A DNA stretch of 64,000 nucleotides. Source: Dichetophora obliterata. Taxonomy: Eukaryota; Arthropoda; Insecta; Diptera; Sciomyzidae. Both the position numbers and the translations under genes were made by a program. How positions within the stretch are numbered: position 1 is the first letter of the stretch; each line of letters starts with the position of its first letter. The stretch lies in NCBI GenBank assembly GCA_963920525.1, contig OY986440.1:12240143-12304142 (forward strand), written 5' to 3'. The notes below the pieces were generated by a model. It was given only the letters and a program-made list of their open reading frames with translations, was not told the origin of the DNA and did not search any database. Of the stretch, positions 23,126 through 33,691 are shown in pieces.

Positions 23126-24409
23126 CGGGGGTTGGAATTAGTTTTAAAGGTTTTCTAAGAGATGGCGTAACTATCAATAGATCGCATCGGGCACACCTGT
23201 GACTATATTCATTTCAAAGCACATTGTCTAAGCTTCATTTTTCAGTATGTGTCATTCCACTGAAGTGTAAACAACATATATTTTTTTCTCTGTGAACATG
23301 TCGACTTTCGTTCCAACAAAACGCAATTTGCGGGAAGGTTTACTTTTGTGCTTCCATTTGAAGAAAAAAGCGGTTGAAGCACAACGCACGCTTACTGAGG
23401 CTTACGGGGACTATGCTCCATCGATTTCTACTTGTGAGTACTGGTTCCGTCGGTTTAAAAATGGTGATTTTGATACGGAAGACAAAGAGCGTCCGGGCCA
23501 GCCGAAAAAGTTTGAAGATGAGGAATTGCAGGCTTTGCTCGATGAAGACCCGTGTCAAACCCTTCAAGAATTCTCAGAATCATTGGGAGTCGACTTATCA
23601 ACGGTCGGCAAACGCTTGAAGGCCATGGGAATGATTCAAAAGCAAGGAAATTGGGTGCCGTACCAGTTGAAGCCGAGAGACGTTGAACGGCGATTTTGCA
23701 TGTGCGAACAACTGCTTCAACGGCATAAAAGGAAGAGTTTTTTGCATCGTATTGTCACTGGCGATGAAAAGTGGATCCATTACGATAATCCTAAGCGAAA
23801 AAAATCGTGGGGACCACCCGGCCATGCATCAACATCGAGGGCCAAGCCGAATATTCATGGCGCCAAGCTTATGCTGTGTATTTGGTGGGATCAGAAGGGT
23901 GTCGTGTACTATGAGCTGCTAAAACCTAACGAAACCATCACTGGGGAACGCTACCAACAACAATTGATGCAATTGAGCCGAGCATTAAAGGTTAAACGGC
24001 CGGAATATGCCAAAAGACACGACAAAGTGGTTTTTCAACATGACAACGCACGGCCACATGTTGCAAGAACCGTCAAGGAAACGTTGGAGGCGCTGAATTG
24101 GGATTTGCTACCCCACCCGCCTTATAGCCCAGACATAGCCCCTTCCGACTACCACCTATTCAGATCGATGACGCATGGCTTGGCTGAGCAGCGCTTCACT
24201 TCTTACGAGGATACCAAAAAATGGGTCGATTCGTGGATTGCCTCAAAAGACGAATCGTTCTTCCGGCGCGGAATTCATATGCTGCCAGAAAGATGGGAAA
24301 ATGTTGTAGCTAACGATGGACAATACTTTGAATAATATACATTGTACCGTTGTTTCTAAATAAATGCTCAAAAACCGAAAAAAACCTTTAAAATTAATTC
24401 CAACCCCAA
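23126..24409 (+). mobile_element. Mariner element, mauritiana (Mos1-like) type, complete
   Basis: The 1284-bp element is flanked by TA at 23124-23125 and 24410-24411. Its inverted ends match over about 28 bp: left CGGGGGTTGGAATTAG, right (reversed) TTGGGGTTGGAATTAA, both continuing with TTTTAAAGGTTTT. The outermost two bases and a few internal ones differ. It holds one intact transposase gene. It lies in the ankyrin intron on the strand opposite to the gene. Confidence 0.93.
23298..24335 (+). CDS. Mariner transposase (mauritiana type), intact
   Basis: The protein cuts and pastes the mariner element at TA sites. It has 345 residues from the ATG at 23298 (MSTFVPTK), the same length and start as the Mos1-type transposase. 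An in-frame ATG two codons upstream gives a 347-residue form. The N-terminal half has the helix-turn-helix DNA-binding region. The linker motif WVPYQL precedes the catalytic domain. The D,D34D triad is complete: TGDEKW (about residue 156), HDNARPH (about 249) and SPDIAPSD (about 284). The typical YSPD-APSDYHLF motif is present, and the protein ends GQYFE. There is no stop or frameshift. The protein could be functional, judged by sequence only. Confidence 0.94.
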   Translation: MSTFVPTKRNLREGLLLCFHLKKKAVEAQRTLTEAYGDYAPSISTCEYWFRRFKNGDFDTEDKERPGQPKKFEDEELQALLDEDPCQTLQEFSESLGVDLSTVGKRLKAMGMIQKQGNWVPYQLKPRDVERRFCMCEQLLQRHKRKSFLHRIVTGDEKWIHYDNPKRKKSWGPPGHASTSRAKPNIHGAKLMLCIWWDQKGVVYYELLKPNETITGERYQQQLMQLSRALKVKRPEYAKRHDKVVFQHDNARPHVARTVKETLEALNWDLLPHPPYSPDIAPSDYHLFRSMTHGLAEQRFTSYEDTKKWVDSWIASKDESFFRRGIHMLPERWENVVANDGQYFE

Positions 24410-24717
24410 TAATAAAATTACTTACTAGACAAGATAAGAATTTCCTTTTTTTTATTATATATTTCTATGTCATAATAATAACATATACAGTCGAACTTCC
24501 CTATAGTAAACTTCTATACAATAAAGTTTGCCCTACTAAGAATTGATTAAAAAAACACGGCTTTTTCGTTCTACTTTAAGTGTATGCATCATACTTCAAA
24601 CCTTTGTGGAGATGAGGAGTGACGTACTGACTAATGTGCTTGAATTTCTAAATGTACTAAAAGGTTTTGTGAGGAAGGAAAATGGAAGAGTGTAATCCAA
24701 ACCCACATACCGTATTA

Positions 24718-25352
24718 TCTATATATATAAAAATGGTGTAAAAAATGTATAGTAAAACATCAATTGAGAATGGCTGGGCCGATTTGTCTAAAATTTTTTT
24801 TCAGTTGTTTATAATTGCCAGGAGAAGGTTTTTACGAAGGAAAATTTTGGAAAAACCCTCCGGGAAAGTCCGATAGGTGGCGTTGGGGTGGACTTATATC
24901 GAAAATTTGAATTTATGGACCAATTTAACTGAAATTCAGAATGTATGTTTGTTTAATCATAAGAAAATAATTTGTGTATAAATGGACCCGATAGGTGGCG
25001 CTGGGGTGGACTTATATCGAAAATTTGAATTTATGGACCAATTTAACTGAAATTCAGAATGTATGTTTGTTTAATCATAAGAAAATAATTTGTGTATAAA
25101 TGGACCCGATAGGTGGCGCTGGGGTGGACTTATATCGAAAATTTGAATTTATGGACCAATTTAACTGAAATTCAGAATGTATGTTTGTTTAATCATAAGA
25201 AAATAATTTGTGTATAAATGGACACGGTAGGTGGCGCTGGGGTGGACTTATTTCGAAAATTCAATGGCGTGAAAAGTGATTTTGGTATTGCCACAATTTT
25301 GAAATGCAATCCTGGTACGAGGGGGGTAGCGAAGCACACCGGGTTCAGCTAG
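24718..25352 (+). mobile_element. Non-autonomous Helitron
   Basis: It starts with TCTATATATATAAAAATGG after an A at 24717. It ends with GGGTTCAGCTAG before a T at 25353, the A-T insertion rule and TC...CTAG ends of Helitrons. The same 3' end (GTAGCGAAGCACACCGGG and on) occurs at 57080-57112. The 635-bp body contains a 118-bp tandem repeat and no coding frame, so it depends on a Helitron protein made elsewhere. Confidence 0.85.
24871..25260 (+). repeat. 118-bp tandem repeat within the Helitron
   Basis: CGATAGGTGGCG or close variants occur at 24871, 24989, 25107 and 25225, exactly 118 bp apart. Each is followed by TGGGGTGGACTTAT and, in the first three, by the same AT-rich stretch. Units two and three are almost identical. 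Internal tandem arrays are common in fly Helitrons. Confidence 0.92.
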
Positions 25353-25942
25353 TTTTATATAAAAGTGGAAAAATATAAAAATTTCTGTATAATAAAGTAA
25401 GTTTCTGGTCCCCTGCGAATTCATTGTACGGAATTTCGACTGCATATGCATATCTAATATATGACGAATTCTACGGCGTAGCAGCCAAAAAAATTATGGG
25501 TATTTTTATACAAATAAAATACAAATTTATTGTATTTTTGAATTCCAGAAACATATTTGAAACATATTCCAAAATTTTTCACTTCGTGATAGCACGTGGT
25601 TTTGGAAAAACACGATTTTTAAAAAAATAAAAAAAAGATTGATTTAAAAAATGTATAAAGCAAATTTATTGTATATTTTAATTCCGGAAACAAGTTCTAA
25701 ATTTAAAAATTGTTTCCGTTTCGAAGGTGGATGTTCGAATTCGTAGTCAAAATTCGAAAAATTTCACCATTTATGGGATTTTTTTTAACATTTTCAAATT
25801 GAAGCCTGAAATATATGTATATAATACACAATAAGTTTCATAGTGGGATTCTTAATGGTTTAGAAGTTATGAATTTAAGGTACATGCATCTCGCGCATGT
25901 CTTAGTACTACCAAAAGCGTAAGCATTAGACCGGGTCAAAAT

Positions 25943-26368
25943 AAAAGTGTTTGATAAACTCGGTCTAAAATACTCCTTGGCTCATTATAGTACCCTCCAC
26001 GAAAGGACTTCGCAATGTGTTAACTCTTAGGCTAGTTGGAATTATTTTAAAAAAGTGTCGTTTTTGGGAAAAAAACGTATCCGAAATATATCCAAAAATA
26101 GTCACAAAAAATCTCAAGCGAGCAGGTTTCTTAACATTTTTTATACTGACAGTAACCATTTTTTGAGCTTAATTTTTTTACTTTTTTTGCTAACGACAAT
26201 TCATAGAAACAAAAATTTGCCCACACAACAAGTGATTTTTTGAATAAAAAAAGACACTTTTTTCAAAAAATTCCGGGTAGCCTTAGGGTTAACACATCGC
26301 GAAATCCTTTCGTGGAGGACAATGAGCCAAGGAATATTTTAGACCGAGTTTATCAAAAACTTTTTTTT
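25943..26368. repeat. Fold-back element with about 100-bp inverted ends
   Basis: The left arm from AAAAGTGTTTGATAAACTCGG through CCTTGGCTCATTA, CCACGAAAGGA and GTGTTAAC is matched, reversed, by the right arm ending near 26368. The arms differ by a few substitutions and small gaps. The middle (about 26050-26260) contains a further inverted AAAAAGTGTC stretch. No coding sequence and no clear target duplication are seen. Confidence 0.75.
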
Positions 26369-26599
26369 ATAGAGATCGTCAAGGCCTAGTAAGCATGTGC
26401 TGGCGAGTGAAAAGTTTTTGTTTTGTTTTCATGAAAAGATTAATAGCTCAGTCAATTAATAACTGAGTTTTGAAAACAAATTGCGTTTTACTCGTAAGTA
26501 AATCGTATTTTTGGAATCAATTAACCAGTAGTATGGTTTCTTTATAAAAAAGTATGTGTGAGAACATCGTCAAAGTTGAAAAAAAGGGGGGGGGGAGAA

Positions 26600-27730
26600 T
26601 GGGAAAAACTGGCTGTGGGTCGTTTCGCAGAATTTCAAAATCTTGTAAAAAATTCATAAAAAAAAATCTTGAAACCCAAAATATTGAAAAACCTACCTGC
26701 GCATAGAATGTATTCGTTAATTCGTGCGCGCGGATAGAATAAGCAATTTAGCATAAATGTATTCTTTAATCCGCGTGAGCGAATTAACAAATACATTCTA
26801 TGCGTAGGTTTTTTAAGAATTCTTTATTGAAAATTTGACACTATTCCGAAAAGTGTTATGTATTGAAAAAAAATCAAATTTCGAAAAAAGTCTCAAAATT
26901 TTCGAAGAACTCCAAATTTTGAATAAGTTTTATATTACAAAAGTGTCAAATATCGGAAAAAAGTATCAAATTGTTGAAAAGTGTAAAATTTCGAAGAGTA
27001 CAAATTTTGCAAAAAAGTCATATGAAAAATATGTGGAATTTTAAAAGTGTAAAATATTTAAAAAAGTCGAAAATGTATCAAATTTAAAATAAGGGAATAA
27101 TTCTACTTTAGGGAGCCCACGCGTGCTAATTTTTTTCATATTTTTATCATAAGTGATAAGTGTCTGAACCTTCTAAGCTCAAATATGCAAAAAAAAAGTC
27201 CACTCGCAAGTGGTTTAGGAGATAAAATTCGTGAAAACTTGAAAAATTACCATTTCAGGTTTGTTTTATAATATATAATAGTTGTATCTGTAAATAATTT
27301 TTCCTCAAGTCCTGTCTAAGTACTTCTGGATATAATTATCTTTTTATCTAATAGAATTTCATATAAATTTTTTTTTTATTTTATATTTTATTCCACTTCA
27401 AATTTTCAAGTTTGACATATTTGTTGTCGAAATTTGATACTTGTCCGTTTTTTGTCGAAATTTTACACCTTTTTCGAAATAAGACCCTTTATTTAAATTG
27501 AAACATTTCTTTTCAAGATTTATGCATTTGTGTTGCTTTCTAGATTTTTTGTTTTCTAGATTTTTTTTTCAAGTTTTTTTAGGGTTTTTTTTTAGATTAT
27601 TTTTTCAAGACTTATGTATATGTTTCTAGATTTGTTTTTCAAGATTTTTTTTTCAATATTTTTTAAGATTATTTTTTTCAAGATTTCAGTTGTTTCAAGA
27701 TTTTGACAGTTTGCTGGACACACAGATTTC
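26600..27730 (+). repeat. AT-rich dispersed repeat, copy B
   Basis: This is the longest copy of the family also seen at 13930-14600 and 57300-57503. It has many diverged GTCAAATTTCGAAAA-type units at 26830-27090, then AATTCTACTTTAGGGAGCC, CTCGCAAGTGGTTTAGGAG, TTACCATTTCAGG, TTTTTCCTCAAGTCCTG and T-rich units to 27720. A G run sits at 26586. An inverted pair of ATACATTCTATGCGTAGG-like phrases flanks 26690-26810. No coding content is seen. Confidence 0.65.
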
Positions 27731-28089
27731 TCAGTTTTTTTAAATAACTTATAAATCGTTTGAAAGGTCGAAGGTAATAAATTGAAAATCAGTTGATTAT
27801 CAACTAAGTTGCAGGTACTTACAACTGTGCAAAAGTACTCAAATCGGGTTTTTAACCGTAAGTAAAGATTTTGGGGGTGCCTTTGGGCAAATTGTACACA
27901 CAGATTCTTATTTTACTTGACAAGACAGATCTATAAGAAAAATATATTTACTTTCCAGGATATTTTGAACTGTTGCACCGTGTTATCTAGGGGATTTGAA
28001 TATGAGAATTTGCTTTTGAGAAAAATATGTATGTATGTATGTTTGAAAGTGTGTGTATTGCTTGGTCTGTTTTAAATTTTTGTTTATAC

Positions 28090-29226
28090 CTGTATCAGCT
28101 GCGTCCGCGTCGTCGTCTTCGCTTAGTTCGATGCCTGGCTCATGCAGCGCTATATCGGAATCGCTTGAGGAATCGAAAGTTTTGTTTGTTGTTTGGTTTT
28201 CAAGCGATTTCGTGCTGCTTGTTTTTGATTTCATTGAAGCTGTTGAGGAGACTTGAAAGAATGGCGGCGAGTCGATTGATTCGCCACAAACGATGTTGGT
28301 AGTATTTTTGCTGCCATCTGCCCGATTATTATCTAGCATTATAATCGTGCTCTGCACGTCTGATGGCAACAGTGTTCCATCGGCAAGTCGCTGTGTTGTA
28401 ACTGTTTCGCGTACAAGTACAACGCTACCATCGTTTTCGTTGAATTTTCGCTCTTCAGTTATGGTTACATGTGTCTCGGAGCCATCGGCATTGCGTGTAG
28501 TACGTGTGTTTTTCGATACCTGACGTTGTTGTGGTTCGATTGAGAACCGCTCATGCAGCATTGGCTGGTCCAGCTCCACGTTGCCACCGTCGTTTTCACT
28601 CGGTTCATGTTCTATTGTTCGCACAATCAGATCTTTGTCATAGTCAAGTCCATAACTGGATCCTGTTGGCGAGATAACATCTGCATCATGCGTAAGATTA
28701 GACTGAACGTCTGAATCGATTACATTATCCAGTATTAGTGAGCTAATTTCCTTAATATCATAGGCAGCTACCGGTGGATCTGTTTCTCGTGATGCCGCAC
28801 CAACCCAATTAATAGCATCGACAGTGGGTCGTGGAATGTTCGATTGCTTAGCGATGCGCGAACTTTTCTTAATTGTTTTAGTCAACTTGTCCAACGGTGT
28901 TGACGCGTTGATCAAATCAGCTTTTAAGGGCAGCTCCAATTCAGTACTGAGAATGTTCCGGTTTGGCGATAGCGGCGGTGACGACAGCTCATCTAGCTGT
29001 TCGGTTGCCGCCACTTGCTGCATTATACGTGGCGCTGGTGTCGGCACTTCTGTTAATGTTTCCGTTAGTGACGTGCTTTTGGATGGTGCCGACTCTTTGA
29101 TCTTAGCTCCTGCGGTCTTTTCTAAATCTTGAAAAATTTGAAGTGCTAAATCATTGATTTCGTCATCAGGATATGGTATTATTTCTTCGGCACAATAGCG
29201 TTTGACAATAACGGGCTTTTCTTCAG
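28090..29226 (-). CDS. Ank: Ankyrin, acidic Ser/Thr-rich C-terminal domain exon
   Basis: This 1137-nt exon encodes about 379 residues after the death-domain exons. The acceptor is taken as GGCTTTATAG ending at 29227, because it keeps the phase left by the exon at 33401 (one nt) and reads AEEKPVIVKRYCAEEII. The open frame runs further right to 29407, so a start at 29262 is also possible. The donor is GATACAG|GTATAA at 28090/28089. The sequence is acidic and Ser/Thr/Pro-rich with no folded domain. It includes SETHVTITEERK, VRETVTTQRL and the acidic end ELSEDDDADAAD. Such regulatory tails follow the death domain in animal ankyrins. Exit phase is one nt, which the exon at 13720 does not accept. 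Confidence 0.82.
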
Positions 29227-32200
29227 CTATAAAGCCAACTTTGCGACCGTTATTTAAAAATTCTACCACCGCATACGATAATATTTGTTCAGGATACAAC
29301 AAAAACGAAGTGTATAAAAAAATTTTGGCATCATAATGCGCGTTATTATAATTGCAACAAAACAACAATATTTTGGTCGGCATAATCGGCAATAATACAG
29401 ATGACAAAATTTAACCAATCAAAGGAAGTTATTAAAAATAGAACAAATGAAAAACAAAAAGGAAAAGAAACGATATATATGATAAACAAAACGTAAATAG
29501 ACGAATACACATAAAAATATTATGAATATGAATAATGAAAGAATGGAGAAAAAAGCAGAAAAACAGCGTTTAAGCAAGCACACGCAAGTGTTTTGGAAAC
29601 AAAAAATATACGAGCCCGAGTGGAAATTCTTAAGCTTCAGAAATCGGTATCGGATTTATATATTTGATCTCATATAAGAAAATAATAGTAAGAGCTTAGA
29701 ATGAGTGAAAAGAAAAATATTAGAGGTGCAAGAACTGCCGCAACAACAAAACGCAAGTAAAAAAAATCGTACAATATTTGCTATGTATGCTACACTGAAA
29801 CACCCATGTATATGGCGATACAATTAAGTATAGTTTATGAAATGCAACCCTGTGTTTGTAATGAGAGAGAAGAGAAAAGAATGATAGAGAAGCCAAACAG
29901 AAGGTGGAATGAGCGTGAAGTGCAGCTCATTATCGAGTTCTTTGAGCTCTTGATTTTACTATGCTACGCTTGTACAGTAGAGCGCTCTCGATCCATTGGA
30001 TATGTTAGTATGGGATTGTTACAACCCGTGCTCTAATGCAATTATGCTAGACATAGAGAATACCCCTATTGTTTGAGTTGAACCAAAATACGTACACTAG
30101 TAAGCAATTACAATTTATACAATTACTAGTTTGTAATATTCAATATAGTTCAAACTGTTTCAGATTTCTTTAAGGCCTAAAATATGCAATATATTTCCAC
30201 TCGGGTAGATTTATTTATACAATACTAGAATACAACATTATCTTAGGCGCCGTAGATAAAAACTAAAAGGGATTAGTATCAATATATTAAAACTTCGAAA
30301 GCAATAACACAGTAGTATCAGATATTGAACTGCTTGTTGCCAACTTGTACAATCGCATCGACATATTTTTATACTTTTCGAAAATCACATATTAGACGTT
30401 ATCGTATGATTTTGTTATCGTAGTTTATCTCCTTTCTAAGATATAGCACAAAATGTGTTTTTATTGTATGGCAGATGCAACGCCCACTTGTCCAATCGCA
30501 TAGACATTTTTAAAACTTTTTGGAAATCACATATTAGACGTCTATTATTGATTTTCTCTCAAAAACTTATCTATCTATTTGCTAAAGTAATTTGTAAAAT
30601 AAACAAGACTTACATGGAATCTGTTTTAAATTTTTGAAATAAGCGACCTCAAAGTAACTGAGATAAGCATAAAGATTAGACAACTACTTAGTTGTTGTTC
30701 CTTCTTTATATGGGCTCAGCGCGCCTTGTGGTGTCTCGGGAAGTGCAGAAATATTTTTCATATTGAACTGATCTTTTCTGAATTTCAAATGGAATTTCTG
30801 AACTTCAGTTGATCTTTTCTAAATTTTAATTTATCATCTCTACGCACTTTAGAAGGAATTTCTGAGTTTCGATTGTTCTTTTCCGAATTTTAAATTTATT
30901 ATTTCTAATTTTCAATTCGGTAGTCATCGAAAACGAGTTTATAACATGTCGAAACATCTTAAGGTCATTGCAGAGCGAAATTGTAATTAATACTTATGTT
31001 ATGATATTGTTTTGCCTTACTCGTATTAGAATGTATTTAAAAAATTTAAACTCAAACTGCCTCAAAACGGCTCCCTTAGATATTTTTATCTATGGCGCTT
31101 AATTTGACGGCTTCTTCTGTGGGTTTTAACAAGAGGAGGTGAAAAAAAAGTGGTCCAATGCACATATTTCGAAAAAACAACATTAAATAACATTTCGAAT
31201 TTAATTTTTTTTAAGATACATTTGCCCATAGTTAAAATTATTGTAACAAAAAGTTTACGCTTTAAAAAAATAAGTTAATTTCAGCTCGAAGTTTTCGCTG
31301 ATCACATATTATCGCTTATCAGTGCTTAAACCAGTTTATCTGGTTTGCTTTTGTACGATGTAGACTGGTTGCACCATTTTTCTTTTCACCTGCTCATATG
31401 CTATAAAGGTAAAAGCGGTTAGTATTTATTTTTATTTGAGATACCAAAAAAAGTTTAATTAAGAGATAACATACACAACATTCGAAAGCGAAAAAAACAA
31501 CGCTTAAAACGGTTTCTACGCCTAAAAAATGCAATGTTTCAGCTTAAGCAACTGGTTTTTTAAATACCTATAATACTGCTAAAATATTCGTATGTTTTCC
31601 TGCATCATTAAATAAAGTGCAATAATAGAAGATTATGTACATACAAAAACACACACACTAGTCTACTAAAAAAAGATGACTAACAATACAATATATAACG
31701 GAACTACAATAATTTAACAGAACTAGTGGAAAAGAAAAAAAAATTGTAAACTGTACCAAGAAAAGCTCCAATTATAAAGTGTACCCGTCTGTTTGAAGTG
31801 CATCTGTATATTCATGGATATACATAAACATTTTTAAATTTGTAAATATATGCAACTTAAAATTATGATAAATTTTAATTTTATTGTTTTGGTTGCAGTT
31901 GCACAAATATCATATTGCAAACGTTAACAAAAATATTGATTTTAGTTTCACACGTAATTTTGATTGATCAGCTATTTGAGCTGCACAATATAATTTGGTA
32001 ATTCAGGAACTCTGGCTTATGAAAAACAGTTCAATAACTACACGTGCCGCTTACTTGACAGTTTTTTATATTTTTTGTATATATATATTTTTGACTTTTC
32101 TTCTTGTTTGTTGCTTATATTTTGTATATGTTATTGTTTGTTGTATGTATTTTTTTATGTTTACTTTTTTAATAAATAAAGAAGTTGACAACGATTGAGT

Positions 32201-33400
32201 GGTCAGTTGTTGTCAGTGTTTCAAAACATTTTAATCACCTCAATTGAACGTGTTTTTATTTTTAATACAATCCAGGTTGAAGTGCCTGTGTTTGTTTTTA
32301 AGTTACGAAGTCTAGAGCAATCCAAGTTCAAGTACTTGTATTTGCATCACTAGACGTAACAGCATCCATGACACAAAACATAACTAAATTCAAAAGATTT
32401 GTAAGGGCTATATAAAGCGAACACTTAGCTTTAAAAATATTTTCGTGTAAAGTTGATTGACTAAAAAACTGATTGGAGAAAATATCTGAAGATCTTTTCA
32501 ACTTGTGGAACCTTACTAATTTTGTCGAATAGCTTTTGTTCGTAATAATGTTTTCTCTGCTAAAGAGAAATGGAACAGAGTGAAATGTAATTCTCAGGGA
32601 TATTTAAAGCTTTACCTTAAGGAAGGGCACGTCCTGATATACAGAGGGTCTCTCAGTTTGTCCTTCGAACATTGATCATGATGCATGAACATCTTGTAGC
32701 ACCGAAAATGACCACCTTTTCTTAGTAATTTTGTTCGACACTTAATAGCTGTAAAGGTTCTCATATATAAAAAAATGGTTTAATTTTTATTCTCAATTGA
32801 ATCAAAAACTTTTGTTTATTTAGAAAAAGTGAAAAGGAGAAGGAAAAATATCTACATGGTTTAAAATCTTGCACGAAAAATTGGCTATTTAAAAAATTTC
32901 AGCAAGGTGGATTTTGCGGAGTTTGCTCTCAATGTGTTAATTTTCTGAGGCAATTTTGGCACTTTGATCCAGCAAAATACTGACGAGTTACGTCGATACA
33001 CAAAATCTCTGTAAATAGGTTAATTTTGTTTCTCAATAAGCATTTAACAAAGATTTTGACTGATGTCTCATGTTGATGTAGTAGTCGTTGTCGTTCTCGG
33101 CTAATAAGCATACAAAAATAGTTATAAAAATTCCTAAAATCATAAACGAACTATTTTTTACAATAAGTGAAAGTTTACGAAATGACATAAATTCCCAGCA
33201 TAGCGTCTTTAGCGAAAGAAATTTATGTTGTCGAATTTGTCAAAAGCTGGCCTTTAAAAGCTCTCGCCTGCGTTCGTTGGTCAACGCAATACTTGATTTT
33301 TTTTGTTTCGGTAACAGTTTCAAGGAATATTGTAAAGTGCAGTTAAACACATGTTTTTCATCGCCATTTTTCTGTTTATAGAGATTTTTTACTAGCTTAC
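29227..33400. other. Ankyrin intron, 4.2 kb, no gene seen
   Basis: AT-rich with many A/T runs. Two related blocks sit at about 30330-30430 and 30475-30575 (shared GTCCAATCGCATAGACAT-type and AATCACATATTAGACGT phrases). A region at 30770-30930 repeats GGAATTTCTGA and TCTTTTC phrases. No transposon ends and no coding-like frame were recognised. Confidence 0.45.
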
Positions 33401-33634
33401 CATCGTCCCTTATTTTCTGTTGAGCTTCTTCAAGAACCTTTTGTGTGTGTTCATCAGCAATGGGCCGAATAACGGCGGCTAGCTCTTCATAACTTATATT
33501 TATATTTTTGTTAGCCTCAATAGGAGTGGGTGGTGGTGTAGTGGCCTTAGCGCCAATAACATCATCAGTTGTTGCCTCCTGATCTAAGTTCACTGTGGTG
33601 TTTGTCACTGGAGAACCACTTTTAAGATGATAGA
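33401..33634 (-). CDS. Ank: Ankyrin, linker exon after the death domain
   Basis: This 234-nt exon encodes about 78 residues. The acceptor CTTCACCCCACAG ends at 33635 and the strong donor GATG|GTAAGC lies at 33401/33400. Entry takes two nt (completing a Val codon with the G left by the exon at 33692) and exit leaves one nt. The protein has a Thr/Pro-rich first half (TTPPPTPIE) and a helical second half (SYEELAAVIRPIADEHTQKV, then EEAQQKIRDD). It is separated from the death-domain exon by a 57-nt intron. No known domain was recognised. Confidence 0.85.
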
Positions 33635-33691
33635 CTGTGGGGTGAAGAATCAAAATTTAACAAATGTTTTACGTTATACTTTTACAATCAC

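Noticed and set aside
24871..25260. CRISPR-like regular spacing
   Set aside because: The units are contiguous 118-bp tandem repeats without spacers, inside a Helitron in a eukaryotic genome.
28027..29132. Plus-strand frames of 67-102 aa across 28027-29132
   Set aside because: They are antisense shadows of the ankyrin tail exon on the minus strand; composition follows from its Ser/Thr codons.
29227..29407. Extension of the ankyrin exon to 29407
   Set aside because: The frame is open, but the composition turns intron-like and the acceptor at 29227 keeps the phase and the coding texture.
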